NCBI RefSeq assembly: GCF_000427665.1
Contig: NZ_KE386572.1
Span: 5,208,373 to 5,272,372, forward strand
From: Geminicoccus roseus DSM 18922
Lineage (GTDB): Bacteria; Pseudomonadota; Alphaproteobacteria; Geminicoccales; Geminicoccaceae
Direction: 5' to 3'
Length of the DNA: 64,000 nucleotides
In this document: positions 18,530 to 27,101 of the stretch, in pieces
How positions within the stretch are numbered: the first letter of the stretch is position 1
Layout of the letters: each line of letters opens with the position of its first letter
The notes under the pieces: generated by a model
Told to the model about the DNA's origin: nothing
What the model saw: only the letters and a program-made list of their open reading frames with translations
The model's database searches: none
Made by a program: the position numbers and the translations under genes

Positions 18530-19741
18530 TCAGGCGGCCCGCTTCAGCTCCAGCACCGCCCAGACATCGCTGAGCGCCTCGACCAGATGGTCGACCAGCG
18601 CGTCGTCGTGCAGCGGCGAGGGGGTGATCCGCAGGCGCTCGGTGCCCTTGGGCACGGTGGGATAGTTGATCGGCTGGATGTAGATGCCGTGGCGGTCCAG
18701 GAGCAGGTCGCTGGCCTGCTTGCAGCGCACCGGGTCGCCCACGAACACCGGCACGATGTGGGACGGGTTGTCCATCACCGGGATCCCGGCCGCCGCCAGC
18801 CGGCCGCGCACCGATGCTGCCCGCTCCTGGTGGCGGATCCGCTCGGCGTCGCTGGTCTTCAGGTAGCGGACGCTGGCCAGCGCCGCCCCGGTCACCGCCG
18901 GCGGCAGCGAGGTGGTGAAGATGAAGCCCGAGGCATAGGAGCGGATCGCGTCGATCAGCGCCCCGGAGCCGGCGATGTAGCCGCCCAGCGCGCCGAACGC
19001 CTTGCCGAGCGTGCCCTGGATCACCGTCACCCGGTGCTCCTGGCCCATCATCTGGGCGATGCCGCCACCCTGGTCGCCGTACATGCCGACCGCGTGGACC
19101 TCGTCCAGATAGGTCATGGCGCCGTAGCGCTCGGCCAGGTCCATGATCTCGCCGACCCGGCCGAAGCTGCCGTCCATGGAGTAGACGCCCTCGAACGCGA
19201 TCAGCTTGGGGCGCTCGGGCGCGGTCTCCGCCAGCATCTGCTCCAGGTGCTCGACGTCGTTGTGCCGGAAGATCCGTTTGGGCGCGCCGCCGTTGCGGAT
19301 CCCGGCGATCATCGAGGCGTGGTTCTTCTCGTCGCTGAACACGACGCCGTCGGGCAGGAGCCTGGCCAGGGTGGAGAGGGCCGCCTCGTTGGCGACATAG
19401 CCCGAGGTGAACACCAGGGCCGCTTCCTTGCGGTGCAGCCCGGCCAGCTCGCGCTCCAGCGCCACGTGCAGATGGTTGGAGCCGCTGATGTTGCGGGTGC
19501 CGCCGGCACCGGTGCCGTGGCAGCGCACCGCCTCGCGCCCGGCCTCGACCACCATCGGATGGGTGCCCATCCCCAGATAGTCGTTGGAGCACCAGATCAC
19601 GACCGGGCGCGGTCCGTCGGGAGTATGGCGCAGTGCGCGCGGGAACGTGCCGACCTGCCGCTCAATATCGCAAAAGACCCGGTAGCGACCCTCTGCGCGC
19701 ACGGCCGTGACCGCCTCGCGGAAGATGCGCTCGTAATCCAT
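18530..19741 (-). CDS. hemA: 5-aminolevulinate synthase
   Basis: 403 aa PLP enzyme that condenses glycine with succinyl-CoA, the first haem step in Alphaproteobacteria. Landmarks: [10 protein letters not shown] near residue 49, [11 protein letters not shown] near residue 84, [12 protein letters not shown] near residue 205, and the PLP lysine in [15 protein letters not shown] near residue 244. ATG 19741 was chosen; an in-frame TTG nine codons upstream lacks support. The gene is downstream of an ornithine-type decarboxylase on the same strand, separated by 129 bp that contain a strong hairpin. This protein is the main taxonomic marker in the window for an alphaproteobacterium. Confidence 0.95.
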   Translation of the reverse strand: MDYERIFREAVTAVRAEGRYRVFCDIERQVGTFPRALRHTPDGPRPVVIWCSNDYLGMGTHPMVVEAGREAVRCHGTGAGGTRNISGSNHLHVALERELAGLHRKEAALVFTSGYVANEAALSTLARLLPDGVVFSDEKNHASMIAGIRNGGAPKRIFRHNDVEHLEQMLAETAPERPKLIAFEGVYSMDGSFGRVGEIMDLAERYGAMTYLDEVHAVGMYGDQGGGIAQMMGQEHRVTVIQGTLGKAFGALGGYIAGSGALIDAIRSYASGFIFTTSLPPAVTGAALASVRYLKTSDAERIRHQERAASVRGRLAAAGIPVMDNPSHIVPVFVGDPVRCKQASDLLLDRHGIYIQPINYPTVPKGTERLRITPSPLHDDALVDHLVEALSDVWAVLELKRAA

Positions 19742-19823
19742 GATGTCTGTCCCGAGTCCTGGCGCCAACGTCTTATGGCACCGAATGTGCGACGGACGCT
19801 GGATGGATTCCAGTGTTTCGACG

Positions 19824-19855
19824 CTGCTCCGGCCAGGATGTCGCGGCCGGAGCAG
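19824..19855 (-). terminator. 11-bp GC hairpin between the decarboxylase gene and hemA
   Basis: CTGCTCCGGCC (19824-19834) and GGCCGGAGCAG (19845-19855) are perfect inverted arms with a 10-nt loop, starting 16 nt after the decarboxylase stop. There is no T-run after the stem on either strand, so it is not a classical intrinsic terminator. It may slow or end transcription with Rho, or protect the upstream mRNA end. Confidence 0.45.
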
Positions 19856-19870
19856 ATCGAGGAAGGCCGG

Positions 19871-21061
19871 TCAGGCGGCCTGGGCGTAGACGAAGGTCGC
19901 CTCGCTGCGGCTCTCCTGGAGCCGGACCCGGTCGAAGGCCTCGTCGTGCAGGAACACCACGGTGCCGGTCTCGAAGCCGTTGAAGCGGGTGCGCAGCGCG
20001 TTGCTGTAAGCACCCATCTGGCCGACCTCGACCCAGTCGCCCTCGTCCATGTCGGAAGGCAGCCAGTGCGGGCCCGGCATCGAATCGATGCTGTCGCAGG
20101 TGGGCCCGAACAGGTCGTAGGACATCAGCGGCGCCTCGCTGCGCTGGCCGTCGGCGCGGATCGCGCGCAGCGGGAACTGCGGGCCGATCCATTTCAGCTC
20201 GGCCAGGTTCCCGTACACCCCGTCGTTCAGGTAGAGCGAAGCGCCGCGGCGCAGCTCGACGCGCGCGAACACCGAGGCGCCGTCGGCGACCAGGGCGCGG
20301 CCGGGCTCGCACTGCAACGGCGTGCCGGACAGGCCGTAATCCGCGACCGCCTTCTTGATGGCCGCCACGAAGTGCTCGAACGCCGGCTCGTCGCCGACAT
20401 AGCGCCCGGGAAAGCCGCCGCCGACATCGATCATGTCGACCGGGCCGGTCTCGCGCACCACCTGGCCGCACAGGCCGAGCGCCCGGCGGAACGCGGTCGG
20501 GTCCAGGCACTGCGAGCCGACATGGAAGGTGATGCCCACGCTCCTGCCGAACGCGCGGCAGGCGCGCACCAGGGCCGGCGCCTCATGCACCTCGCAGCCG
20601 AACTTGCCGGTCAGGGTCAGCACGGCACCCTCGCCCGGGACTGCCAGGCGCACGAACAGGTCGAGATCCTTCGCCCGCCCGGTGACCTGGACGATCTTGG
20701 CCAGCTCCTCCTCGTGGTCGAGGACGAAGCTGCGCACGCCGTGCTCGAAGTAAGCCTCGGCAATGGCCTCGGGCGACTTCACCGGGTGCATGAAATGGCA
20801 GATCGCACCGGGAAAACGGCGGCGAATCTGGCGAACCTCACCAATCGAGGCGGTGTCGAAGTGACGGATTCCGCCCTTCCACAGTGCATCGAGAACCGGA
20901 TCGGCGTCGTTGCATTTGACGGCATAGAGGACGTCGCCCGGAAAGGCGGCGATCATACGCCTGGCCGTGCGCTCGACCACGTGGGGCCGGACGCCGACAA
21001 TCGGGTGAGAACTGAGGTGATGGGTGAGCAACGCCTCAGCGCTGCCGTAGCTAGTGGTCAT
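19871..21061 (-). CDS. type III PLP ornithine/diaminopimelate-like decarboxylase
   Basis: 396 aa alanine-racemase-fold decarboxylase. The Schiff-base lysine lies in LYAVKCNDAD near residue 49, HVGSQC near residue 187, the glycine loop DVGGGFPG near residue 223, the phosphate site CEPGRALV near residue 262 and the catalytic cysteine in LFGPTCDSID near residue 330. This pattern matches eukaryotic-type ornithine decarboxylases common in Alphaproteobacteria, so putrescine synthesis is the likely role; lysine use is possible. ATG 21061 has AAGG about 7 nt upstream; a TTG two codons earlier was not used. The leader contains a perfect hairpin. Confidence 0.88.
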   Translation of the reverse strand: MTTSYGSAEALLTHHLSSHPIVGVRPHVVERTARRMIAAFPGDVLYAVKCNDADPVLDALWKGGIRHFDTASIGEVRQIRRRFPGAICHFMHPVKSPEAIAEAYFEHGVRSFVLDHEEELAKIVQVTGRAKDLDLFVRLAVPGEGAVLTLTGKFGCEVHEAPALVRACRAFGRSVGITFHVGSQCLDPTAFRRALGLCGQVVRETGPVDMIDVGGGFPGRYVGDEPAFEHFVAAIKKAVADYGLSGTPLQCEPGRALVADGASVFARVELRRGASLYLNDGVYGNLAELKWIGPQFPLRAIRADGQRSEAPLMSYDLFGPTCDSIDSMPGPHWLPSDMDEGDWVEVGQMGAYSNALRTRFNGFETGTVVFLHDEAFDRVRLQESRSEATFVYAQAA

Positions 21062-21149
21062 TTCCAACCTTCCGAGAGACCGGTGGAGGTCCAGGGCTGA
21101 TCAGAAAGCCGCCGCCGCGCGCGCCGCAGTGCATGGGCTTCTTTTCGTC

Positions 21150-21176
21150 GGGGGGTAGATAGGGACACTACCCCCC
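21150..21176 (-). promoter_or_regulatory. perfect 9-bp hairpin in the leader of the decarboxylase gene
   Basis: GGGGGGTAG (21150-21158) and CTACCCCCC (21168-21176) are perfect inverted arms around a 9-nt loop, in the 152-bp gap upstream of the decarboxylase. No T-run follows on either strand, so it is not an intrinsic terminator. It could be an mRNA leader structure or a dyad protein site. Polyamine genes in Alphaproteobacteria are known to use leader RNA control, but I cannot match this to a named RNA class by eye. Confidence 0.4.
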
Positions 21177-21213
21177 TGACGCAAGCTATAATTAGTCCCG
21201 GATTTAGATGGAC

Positions 21214-22050
21214 TTAGGCATCTACTTCCATGTGAAGCCCGATCAAGGCCCCGATCCGCAGCGCTGGGGCGGGTTTGCCGTCATCCAGCCACACGGCGTT
21301 CTGGCCAAACAAAGGTCGGCCCGAGTCGTCCGCATGGTACCGCTTCAGGGTCCGGATCGGCTCCGGGCCGGTCCGCTCGCCGCTCTCCTGGTCGGTGGTG
21401 GGGACGATGCAGCGCTCGCAGGCGCTCGCCAGCGCCAGGCGGATGCCGTCCGCCACCGCGTAAGGATGGTCGTCCTCGGCATAGGCCGGCAGGCCGTCCA
21501 CCACGATGTTCGGCCGGAACCGGTCCATCGGCAGCGCCGGGCCGCCGGCTTCCTGGAGCTGGTCGTTCAGCCGGGTGAGCGAGGCGGTGCTGGTCAGGAG
21601 GATCGGGAAGTCGTCCACGAAGCTGGTGCGGGTGCCGGGGGGCGCCCCCCTGCCCCGGCAATAGCGCTCCACCTCCGGGTCGAAGCGGACCAGGCGGACC
21701 GGGCGGCCGAGATGATCGGACAGGGCCTGGTCGGTGGCCGGATCCCCGGTCAGCGCCGGGAAGCGGTCCTTCCAGATGGTCACCTCCATCGGCGGGCCGG
21801 CCATGGCCAGGTCGACCAGGTGCCGGCTGCCGCCGAAGCGGAGCGCCAGGGCGCCGTCCTCGAACGCCGGCACCACCGTCGCCATGGCCGGCAATTCGCG
21901 CTGGCTGAGGAAGCGGCCGTCCGGGCGGACCACCAGGAAGCGGCGGTCATGCTCCAGGCCGAGCGGGCCCAGCGTCGCCTGGTCCAGGGCGATGCCGCGG
22001 CAGCCCTTGACCGGATAAACGAACAGGCCGCTGATCCGTCCTTGCAGCAT
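21214..22050 (-). CDS. MOSC domain protein with N-terminal beta-barrel (YcbX/mARC-like)
   Basis: 278 aa. The MOSC N-terminal beta-barrel covers about residues 1-120 (VYPVKGCRGIALDQA, LEHDRRFLVV), followed by a MOSC domain (FRPNIVVDGLPAYAEDD, CERCIVPTTDQESG). The cysteine of CERC near residue 213 is in the position of the molybdenum-cofactor ligand of YcbX and mARC-type N-hydroxyl reductases. Its start codon shares one base with the stop of the enolase-superfamily gene (TGATG), so the two are translationally coupled. A reductase role is inferred from the family. Confidence 0.85.
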   Translation of the reverse strand: MLQGRISGLFVYPVKGCRGIALDQATLGPLGLEHDRRFLVVRPDGRFLSQRELPAMATVVPAFEDGALALRFGGSRHLVDLAMAGPPMEVTIWKDRFPALTGDPATDQALSDHLGRPVRLVRFDPEVERYCRGRGAPPGTRTSFVDDFPILLTSTASLTRLNDQLQEAGGPALPMDRFRPNIVVDGLPAYAEDDHPYAVADGIRLALASACERCIVPTTDQESGERTGPEPIRTLKRYHADDSGRPLFGQNAVWLDDGKPAPALRIGALIGLHMEVDA

Positions 22051-23159
22051 CAGCCGATCCTCGTCGCAGCCAGGCGTTCCTCGTCCAGGTGAATGCCCAG
22101 GCCCGGGCTCTCGTCCAGGTTCAGGCAGGCCTGCGCATCGACCTCGATCGGCGCCACCAGGCCGTGGTCACGCCTGGCGGTGGTCCATTCCGGCGGGTCG
22201 TAGGGGAATTCCAGGGGCAGCATCGGCCCCAGGCCCGCCACCAGATGGGCGTTGGCGAGCAGGCCGATGCCGTTGCCCCAGGTATGCGGGGTGAAGGCCA
22301 CGCCCATGGCGCGGGCCTCGCGGAACAGGTCGGCCAGGCCGGTGATGCCGCCGCCGCAGACCACGTCGGTCTGCAGAACGTCGACGCAGCCCTCGCGCAG
22401 CCAGGCGCGCATGCTCTCCAGGTCGCGGGCGAGCTCGCCGCCGGCGATCCGGATCGAGGTGGATTCGCGCAGGATCCGCATGCCCTGCAGGTCGGAGCGG
22501 TGCAAGGGCTCCTCCAGCCAGAACACGCCCAAGGGCTCCAGGGCGCGGGTCACCGCCAGGGCGTCCTTCAGGGTCCAGGACGGCGAGGCGTCCCAGGGCA
22601 TCCGCCAGCCCTGGTTGCAGTCGACCATCAGCTCCATCCGGTCGCCGATGGCGGCGCGGATCGCCTGGATCTTGTGGATGTCCTGGCGCCAGTCGGCCTC
22701 GTGGAAGCGCACCTTCATGTGCTTGTAGCCGAGCTCGGCGAAGCGCTCGGCCTGGGCGGCCATGGCCTTGGGATCGCGCAGCGTGCCGGACGAGGCGTAG
22801 CAGGGGATCCTGCCGGAGCTGCCGCCGAGCAGGCGCCAGACCGGCTGGCCGGTGATCTTGCCGAACAGGTCCCACAGAGCGAGATCCAGGGGCCAGATCC
22901 GCCCGTAGAAGAACGACAGGTTGTCGATGATCCGCGCATGGCGGGCGAGGTCGCGGGGGTCCTGGCCGATGAACAGATGCTCGTTGCCGATCAGGCCGGG
23001 CATCGGGTCGCCGGAGCCCACCCCGACCAGGCCGTCATCGGTGGTGACCCGGACCAGGTCGACCACGAAGCGGCGGCGGGGGACGGGGTCCCAGGAGGCC
23101 GGGAAGGGTGGATCCAGGTCGATCGCGTGATGCGACAGCTCGATCTTTGCAATTTTCAT
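22050..23159 (-). CDS. mandelate racemase/muconate lactonizing enzyme family protein (enolase superfamily)
   Basis: 369 aa. The capping domain covers residues 1-125. The barrel carries KVRF near residue 155 (position of the KxK catalytic base), the metal ligands in MVDCNQGW near residue 181, FWLEEPL near residue 217 and AGGELARDL near residue 243, and the His motif FTPHTWGNGIG near residue 294. The presence of both candidate bases suggests an acid-sugar dehydratase or racemase, but the substrate cannot be read off. ATG 23159 gives the standard MKIAKIEL start with GGGG upstream. It is coupled to the MOSC gene and divergent from the Fe-alcohol dehydrogenase by 80 bp. Confidence 0.85.
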   Translation of the reverse strand: MKIAKIELSHHAIDLDPPFPASWDPVPRRRFVVDLVRVTTDDGLVGVGSGDPMPGLIGNEHLFIGQDPRDLARHARIIDNLSFFYGRIWPLDLALWDLFGKITGQPVWRLLGGSSGRIPCYASSGTLRDPKAMAAQAERFAELGYKHMKVRFHEADWRQDIHKIQAIRAAIGDRMELMVDCNQGWRMPWDASPSWTLKDALAVTRALEPLGVFWLEEPLHRSDLQGMRILRESTSIRIAGGELARDLESMRAWLREGCVDVLQTDVVCGGGITGLADLFREARAMGVAFTPHTWGNGIGLLANAHLVAGLGPMLPLEFPYDPPEWTTARRDHGLVAPIEVDAQACLNLDESPGLGIHLDEERLAATRIG

Positions 23160-23239
23160 TCCAGCCCCACTCCCGCCTGCTTGCCGCGTGGCCATGCCTG
23201 CGGATAGCACGGGGAAACAGTTGCGTCGGAGGGTTTCGT

Positions 23240-24388
23240 ATGTCGGCGAGCTTCGGTCTGGAGCGGGGCACCCCGGTCATCTACGGCGAGGACCGGGCGC
23301 TGGCGGTGGCCGAGGACGTGACCGCGCTGGTGGGCTCCCAGGCCCGGGTCCTGCTGGTGGCCGACCGGGCGATCGCGATGCAGGACCGGGTGGTGCGGAT
23401 GCGCGAGCGCCTGGCGATGGCCGGCCACCAGGTGACCATGTATGCCGAGATCGTGGGCGACCCGGACAGCGCCCGGATCAACGCCGCCGCGGCGGCGGCG
23501 CGCAGCCAGCGGGCGCAGCTGGTGATCGCGGTGGGCGGCGGCTCGGCGATCGACGCCGGCAAGCTCGCTGCGGTGACCGCCGCCGGGGAGGACCCGGCCG
23601 ACGCCTACGGCCTGTGCGCCACGCCCCTGCCGCGTGCGACCCTGCCGATCATCGCGGTGCCGACCACCGCCGGGACCGGGGCGGAGATGACCCGCACCGC
23701 GGTGTTCACCAACAGCCACGGCCACAAGGTCTGGAGCTGGGGCGAGGAGCTGCGCCCGGCCCTGGCGGTGCTGGACCCGACCCTGTCGGTGACCCTGCCG
23801 GCCAGGCTCACCGCCTGGACCGGGCTGGACGCCCTGGTGCACGCGATCGAGGCGGCGACCAACCGGCGCGCCAACCCCCTGGTGGCGGCCCCGGCGCTGC
23901 ACGCGATCCGGCTGGTCTCCCGGCATCTGGGCCCTGCGTTGGACGAGCCGGCCAACCTGGAGGCGCGCGGCGGGATGCTGGTCGCAGCCGCCCTGGCCGG
24001 CACTGCGATCGATAATGCCGGGACCGGCGCCGCCCACGCGATCGGCCATGCCATGGGCACGCTGGCCCATGTCCATCACGGCCGGGCGGTGGCGCTGGCG
24101 TTGGGCGCGGTGCTGGAGGCGAACCAGGAAGAGGCGCCGCGCGCCCATGCCGAGGTCGCCGCCGCCATGGGCGTGCTGCCCACCGACCTGGTGACCGCCT
24201 ATGACCGGCTGCTGGACGAGGTCGAGATCGGCCGCGACCTGTCCGACGTGGGCCTGGGCCCCGAGCATACCGATGCGCTCTACGCGACCGCGCTGGCCCC
24301 GGAGAACCTGCCGATGCTGCAGGCGAACTGCCGGCACTTCACCGAGGAGGAGCTGCGCGAGGTGGTGAGCATGGTGCTGGCGGGCTGA
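23240..24388 (+). CDS. iron-containing alcohol dehydrogenase
   Basis: 382 aa, family III metal-dependent dehydrogenase. The NAD-binding glycine motif VGGGSAIDAGK is near residue 95 and IIAVPTTAGTGAEMT near residue 139. The metal-site histidines lie in HAIEA near residue 200, NAGTGAAHAIGHAMG near residue 259 and HVHHGRAVALAL near residue 276. GGAGGG lies 7 nt upstream of the ATG. It is divergent from the enolase-superfamily/MOSC pair, so a joint sugar-acid or aldehyde catabolic role is possible. Its last 50 bp overlap the opposite-strand NEP-motif gene. Confidence 0.88.
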   Translation: MSASFGLERGTPVIYGEDRALAVAEDVTALVGSQARVLLVADRAIAMQDRVVRMRERLAMAGHQVTMYAEIVGDPDSARINAAAAAARSQRAQLVIAVGGGSAIDAGKLAAVTAAGEDPADAYGLCATPLPRATLPIIAVPTTAGTGAEMTRTAVFTNSHGHKVWSWGEELRPALAVLDPTLSVTLPARLTAWTGLDALVHAIEAATNRRANPLVAAPALHAIRLVSRHLGPALDEPANLEARGGMLVAAALAGTAIDNAGTGAAHAIGHAMGTLAHVHHGRAVALALGAVLEANQEEAPRAHAEVAAAMGVLPTDLVTAYDRLLDEVEIGRDLSDVGLGPEHTDALYATALAPENLPMLQANCRHFTEEELREVVSMVLAG

Positions 24389-25130
24389 GCCCGGGCTCGT
24401 TCGCGCTATTTGCCGAAGCGGCCGCCCGCCCGGGTTCGTTCGTGTAAAGCATGGGAACAGCGGCCCGGGCCGGGGCTGCCGCAGGCTCGACCGGTTCCGG
24501 GGCGGGCTGCGCCGGCTCCGGCTCGGGTTCGTTCGTGCAGATCGCGGCTGGCACCGGCTGGTTCTGGTTGGCGGGCGCGGGCCCGGCCTCCTTCGCGTCC
24601 GCCGGCTCGTCCTCCTCGTTTCGCGGCTCGGCGGTGCCGGCGCGCAGCAGCGCCAGGGCTTTCAGCGCGCGGGTGACCGCGTTCATCGCCTCGGCCTGGT
24701 AGCGCAGGATGGTGGCCAGGCTGCGCGGGCGGTGGCCCTCCTCGTGCACCAGCACGGCGGCCAGCTTCAGCGTCTCGGAAAAGCGCGAGACCGGCACCGG
24801 CAGGCACCAGTACTCGGCCTCCAGCTGGTCGGCGCGCTCGGCCCGCCACAGCGCCATGGCGATCCGGGCGCACAAGGACGCCTCCACCGGGCAGAGCGGC
24901 CGGTAGCGGTCGTAGACCGAGCGCTCCAGCTCGTGGAAGCGGTCGGTTTCCTCGAAATCGGCAAGGCACGGGTCGGTGGAGCGCATCGCCACGGTGCGGG
25001 CGTTCTGGGCGGCGCGGGCCTTGCCCTCGGGGGTGGTAGGGCCGCGGCTGCGGGCGCCGTTCTGGCGGGAGGCTTGGGCCTGGGCGAGGCTGCGGGGCAT
25101 GGGGCGGGATCCCTGCGTGGTGGGCGGCAT
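24339..25130 (-). CDS. uncharacterised protein with N-terminal SRQNGARSRGP motif and C-terminal NEP repeats
   Basis: About 263 aa, function unknown. The N-terminal SRQNGARSRGPTTPEGK motif near residues 12-28 recurs in many alphaproteobacterial hypothetical proteins of this type. A helical Arg/Glu/Leu-rich middle (about residues 45-155) contains CPVEASLCARIAMALWRAE and LATILRYQAEAMNAVTRAL. The C-terminal 100 residues are Pro/Ala/Glu-rich low complexity with three spaced copies of an (T/A)NEP motif (CTNEPE, YTNEPG, SANEPG). The 3' end overlaps the convergent Fe-alcohol dehydrogenase by 50 bp. The start is uncertain: ATG at 25130 or 25100. A DNA- or RNA-related role is possible from the basic N-terminus but unproven. 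Confidence 0.65.
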   Translation of the reverse strand: MPPTTQGSRPMPRSLAQAQASRQNGARSRGPTTPEGKARAAQNARTVAMRSTDPCLADFEETDRFHELERSVYDRYRPLCPVEASLCARIAMALWRAERADQLEAEYWCLPVPVSRFSETLKLAAVLVHEEGHRPRSLATILRYQAEAMNAVTRALKALALLRAGTAEPRNEEDEPADAKEAGPAPANQNQPVPAAICTNEPEPEPAQPAPEPVEPAAAPARAAVPMLYTNEPGRAAASANSANEPGLSPPAPCSPPRAAPPR

Positions 25131-25197
25131 GTCGGGCGCAAGGTACCAAGATAAGGAATATTTGCCTAGCAGCTTCCAGAGCAAGGAACGGCCGGCG

Positions 25198-25683
25198 TCA
25201 GGCGCCGGGTCCGGCCGGATCCCCGCGATCGCCCGGCAGCCACTTCTGCATCACCACGCGCGGCACCTCCTCGAACCCGAGATGCCGGTAGAATCCGACC
25301 ACCTGCATGTTGGTCTCGCGCACCAGCAGCATGACCTTCGGAACGCCCCTGCCCTTCAGCCAGTGCTCCGCGGCTTCGACCATCGACCGGCCGACGCCCT
25401 GGCCGCGGTGCCCGGGATTGGCGGCAAGGTAGTAGATCCAGCCGCGATGGCCGTCATGGCCGACCATGACGCTGCCGACGACCATCCGGTCCGCCCCGAG
25501 CCCGACCAGGACGTCGGAGCCGGCCTTCGCGCGGGCGAAGCGGAAGTCCCCGGATGGATCGTTGTAGCTCGTCACCAGGCCGCAGGCCCGCCACAACGCG
25601 ATGACGTGCGGCTCGTCCGCCGCGGTGGCGGGGCGGACGGTCAGGCCGGGCGGCGGGGTCGATTCCTGTGGTTCGTCGGTCAT
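25198..25683 (-). CDS. GNAT family N-acetyltransferase (YpeA-like)
   Basis: 161 aa. A single GNAT domain: TVRPATAADEPHVIALWRAC at the N-terminus, then VVGSVMVGHDGHRGWIYYLAANP, the acetyl-CoA pyrophosphate loop HRGQGVGRSM near residue 92, and VGFYRHLGFEEV near residue 130. It resembles the small YpeA/RimI-like acetyltransferases, and the acceptor is unknown. ATG 25683 was chosen because GAGG lies 6 nt upstream; an in-frame TTG six codons earlier was rejected. It sits alone between an unknown protein and an RTX protein. Confidence 0.88.
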   Translation of the reverse strand: MTDEPQESTPPPGLTVRPATAADEPHVIALWRACGLVTSYNDPSGDFRFARAKAGSDVLVGLGADRMVVGSVMVGHDGHRGWIYYLAANPGHRGQGVGRSMVEAAEHWLKGRGVPKVMLLVRETNMQVVGFYRHLGFEEVPRVVMQKWLPGDRGDPAGPGA

Positions 25684-25768
25684 TGCGGGCCTCGAAGGCA
25701 AGTTCCCGCAGCAGCGGGGGGCGGCTCAATGACCCCGCGCGGCACCGCCTGCCAAGCCCCGCCTGCAT

Positions 25769-26695
25769 CTAGGCGAGCACATCCGCCGAGATCGAGGTGA
25801 TGCCGAACAGGGTGACTCCGAAGACGATGGGCGGGATCTCGACACCCGCTTCGATGGCGATCTCCAGCTTCAGCGACGGGCGCGTCGCCCCTTCGAAGGT
25901 GGCGTCCACCAGCGACGCAAGGTCGTCCTGCTCCGTGAGCAGGTCATCGCCATTGCTGTCCAGCGGGTTGAGGAAATCCACGGCCACAATCTTGAAGCCA
26001 CCTACCGCATCGACGATCAGGGCGTGCCCGCCACTGCCGTTCACGAAATCATACGTGTCCATGCCGGGACCTCCCACCAGGACGGGGGCATCCTCTGGAT
26101 TGTCGGCCCGGCTCACCAGCGTGTCGTCGCCCGCCCCACCATAGAGAACGCCGGGGCCGAGGCTGCCGCCGGACAGCCTATCGTTGCCGTCGCCGCCACG
26201 ACCGACGCCGTTGTTGCCGACAGAAATCAGATCGTCGCCCGCATCGCCGAACAGCGTGCTGACTTCTTCCTTGAGACTGTCGAGAAAAGACCGGCTGTCC
26301 AGGCGGTCGTTCCCCTGACCACCGCGCAGCACGCCGAAGCCGTTCAGCGTGTCGTTGCCATCGCCGCCGAGGAACAGGTTGTCGCCGACGAAATCGAAGA
26401 TCACGTCATCGCCGACGCGGCCCGAGAGCACATCATCGCCTTCCAGGCCCTGGAGCCGGTCGTCGCCCGCCCCGCCGTCCAGGATGTCGTCGCCGGTATG
26501 CCCGACCAGGAGGTCGTTCCCGGCGCCGCCGGACAGACGATCCGCCCCGGCGCCGCCCAGGAGCGTGTCGTCGCCGGCACCGCCATACAGGAAGTCGTCG
26601 GCGGCGTTGCCGCCGATCGTGTCGTCGCCGAGGCCGCCGGAACGGCGGCTGTCGTTGATCGTGCCGGTCACCGCGGCCATGGGTTCTTGCTCCAT
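25769..26695 (-). CDS. RTX calcium-binding repeat protein
   Basis: 308 aa, predicted secreted. From about residue 18 onwards there are tandem nonapeptide repeats of the GGxGxDxLx type (YGGAGDDTL, LGGAGADRL, SGGAGNDLL, DGGAGDDRL, and later GGDGNDTL and YGGAGDDTL) that form a Ca2+-binding parallel beta-roll. The final 60 residues are not repetitive, are rich in hydrophobic beta strands and end in SISADVLA, which would fit an uncleaved type I secretion signal. There is no classical N-terminal signal. No catalytic domain is visible and no ABC/HlyD exporter is nearby. ATG 26695 has AAGG about 9 nt upstream; an ATG at 26782 would add 29 residues that resemble nothing. Confidence 0.85.
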   Translation of the reverse strand: MEQEPMAAVTGTINDSRRSGGLGDDTIGGNAADDFLYGGAGDDTLLGGAGADRLSGGAGNDLLVGHTGDDILDGGAGDDRLQGLEGDDVLSGRVGDDVIFDFVGDNLFLGGDGNDTLNGFGVLRGGQGNDRLDSRSFLDSLKEEVSTLFGDAGDDLISVGNNGVGRGGDGNDRLSGGSLGPGVLYGGAGDDTLVSRADNPEDAPVLVGGPGMDTYDFVNGSGGHALIVDAVGGFKIVAVDFLNPLDSNGDDLLTEQDDLASLVDATFEGATRPSLKLEIAIEAGVEIPPIVFGVTLFGITSISADVLA

Positions 26696-27101
26696 CCGCG
26701 CAGCCTTACGGGCTGCCGGATCATGTTCGCGAACGGTCGGGCCGAGCCTGCCACGAAGGGCGCAGCCGGTCGCCACGAACATGACTGGACGTTAACGTTT
26801 CTTCAACCCTGTCACACCGATCGGAATGTGGTTCCCGCCCGATCCGCCGGGGGTCAGCCACCACCCAGCGATGGCTGATGCCGACGAAAGCGAGTTCGGC
26901 GACCTCGACGACGATGCCGGCGAAGGCGGGCTGTTCGACGTCTGAGCGTTCAGGCCGACCCCCGCCGGCTCGTGAACGGACAGATCGAGGCGGAGCGTGC
27001 CATGCGCAATCCGCCTCGGCGATCCAGGCCGCGGCATGCTGCATCGCGGCCGCGGGCGAGCATGCGCGACCGGTAGCGGCCTGGTCCGGCCCGCCTCCCG
27101 C
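26696..27101. other. gap between the RTX gene and the ABC binding-protein gene
   Basis: No supported gene. A 24-codon frame from ATG 26871 encodes an acidic peptide (MADADESEFGDLDDD...) and lacks a ribosome site, so I do not call it. The segment around 26780-26820 is AT-richer than its surroundings and probably holds the RTX promoter on the minus strand. Confidence 0.4.

Noticed and set aside
21187-21192. TATAAT on the plus strand upstream of the MOSC gene end
   Set aside because: The plus-strand DNA downstream is antisense to a minus-strand gene and there is no -35 at the right distance.
26871-26945. 24-codon acidic mini-frame (MADADESEFGDLDDD...)
   Set aside because: No ribosome site and no known relative. 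It could equally be a chance frame.
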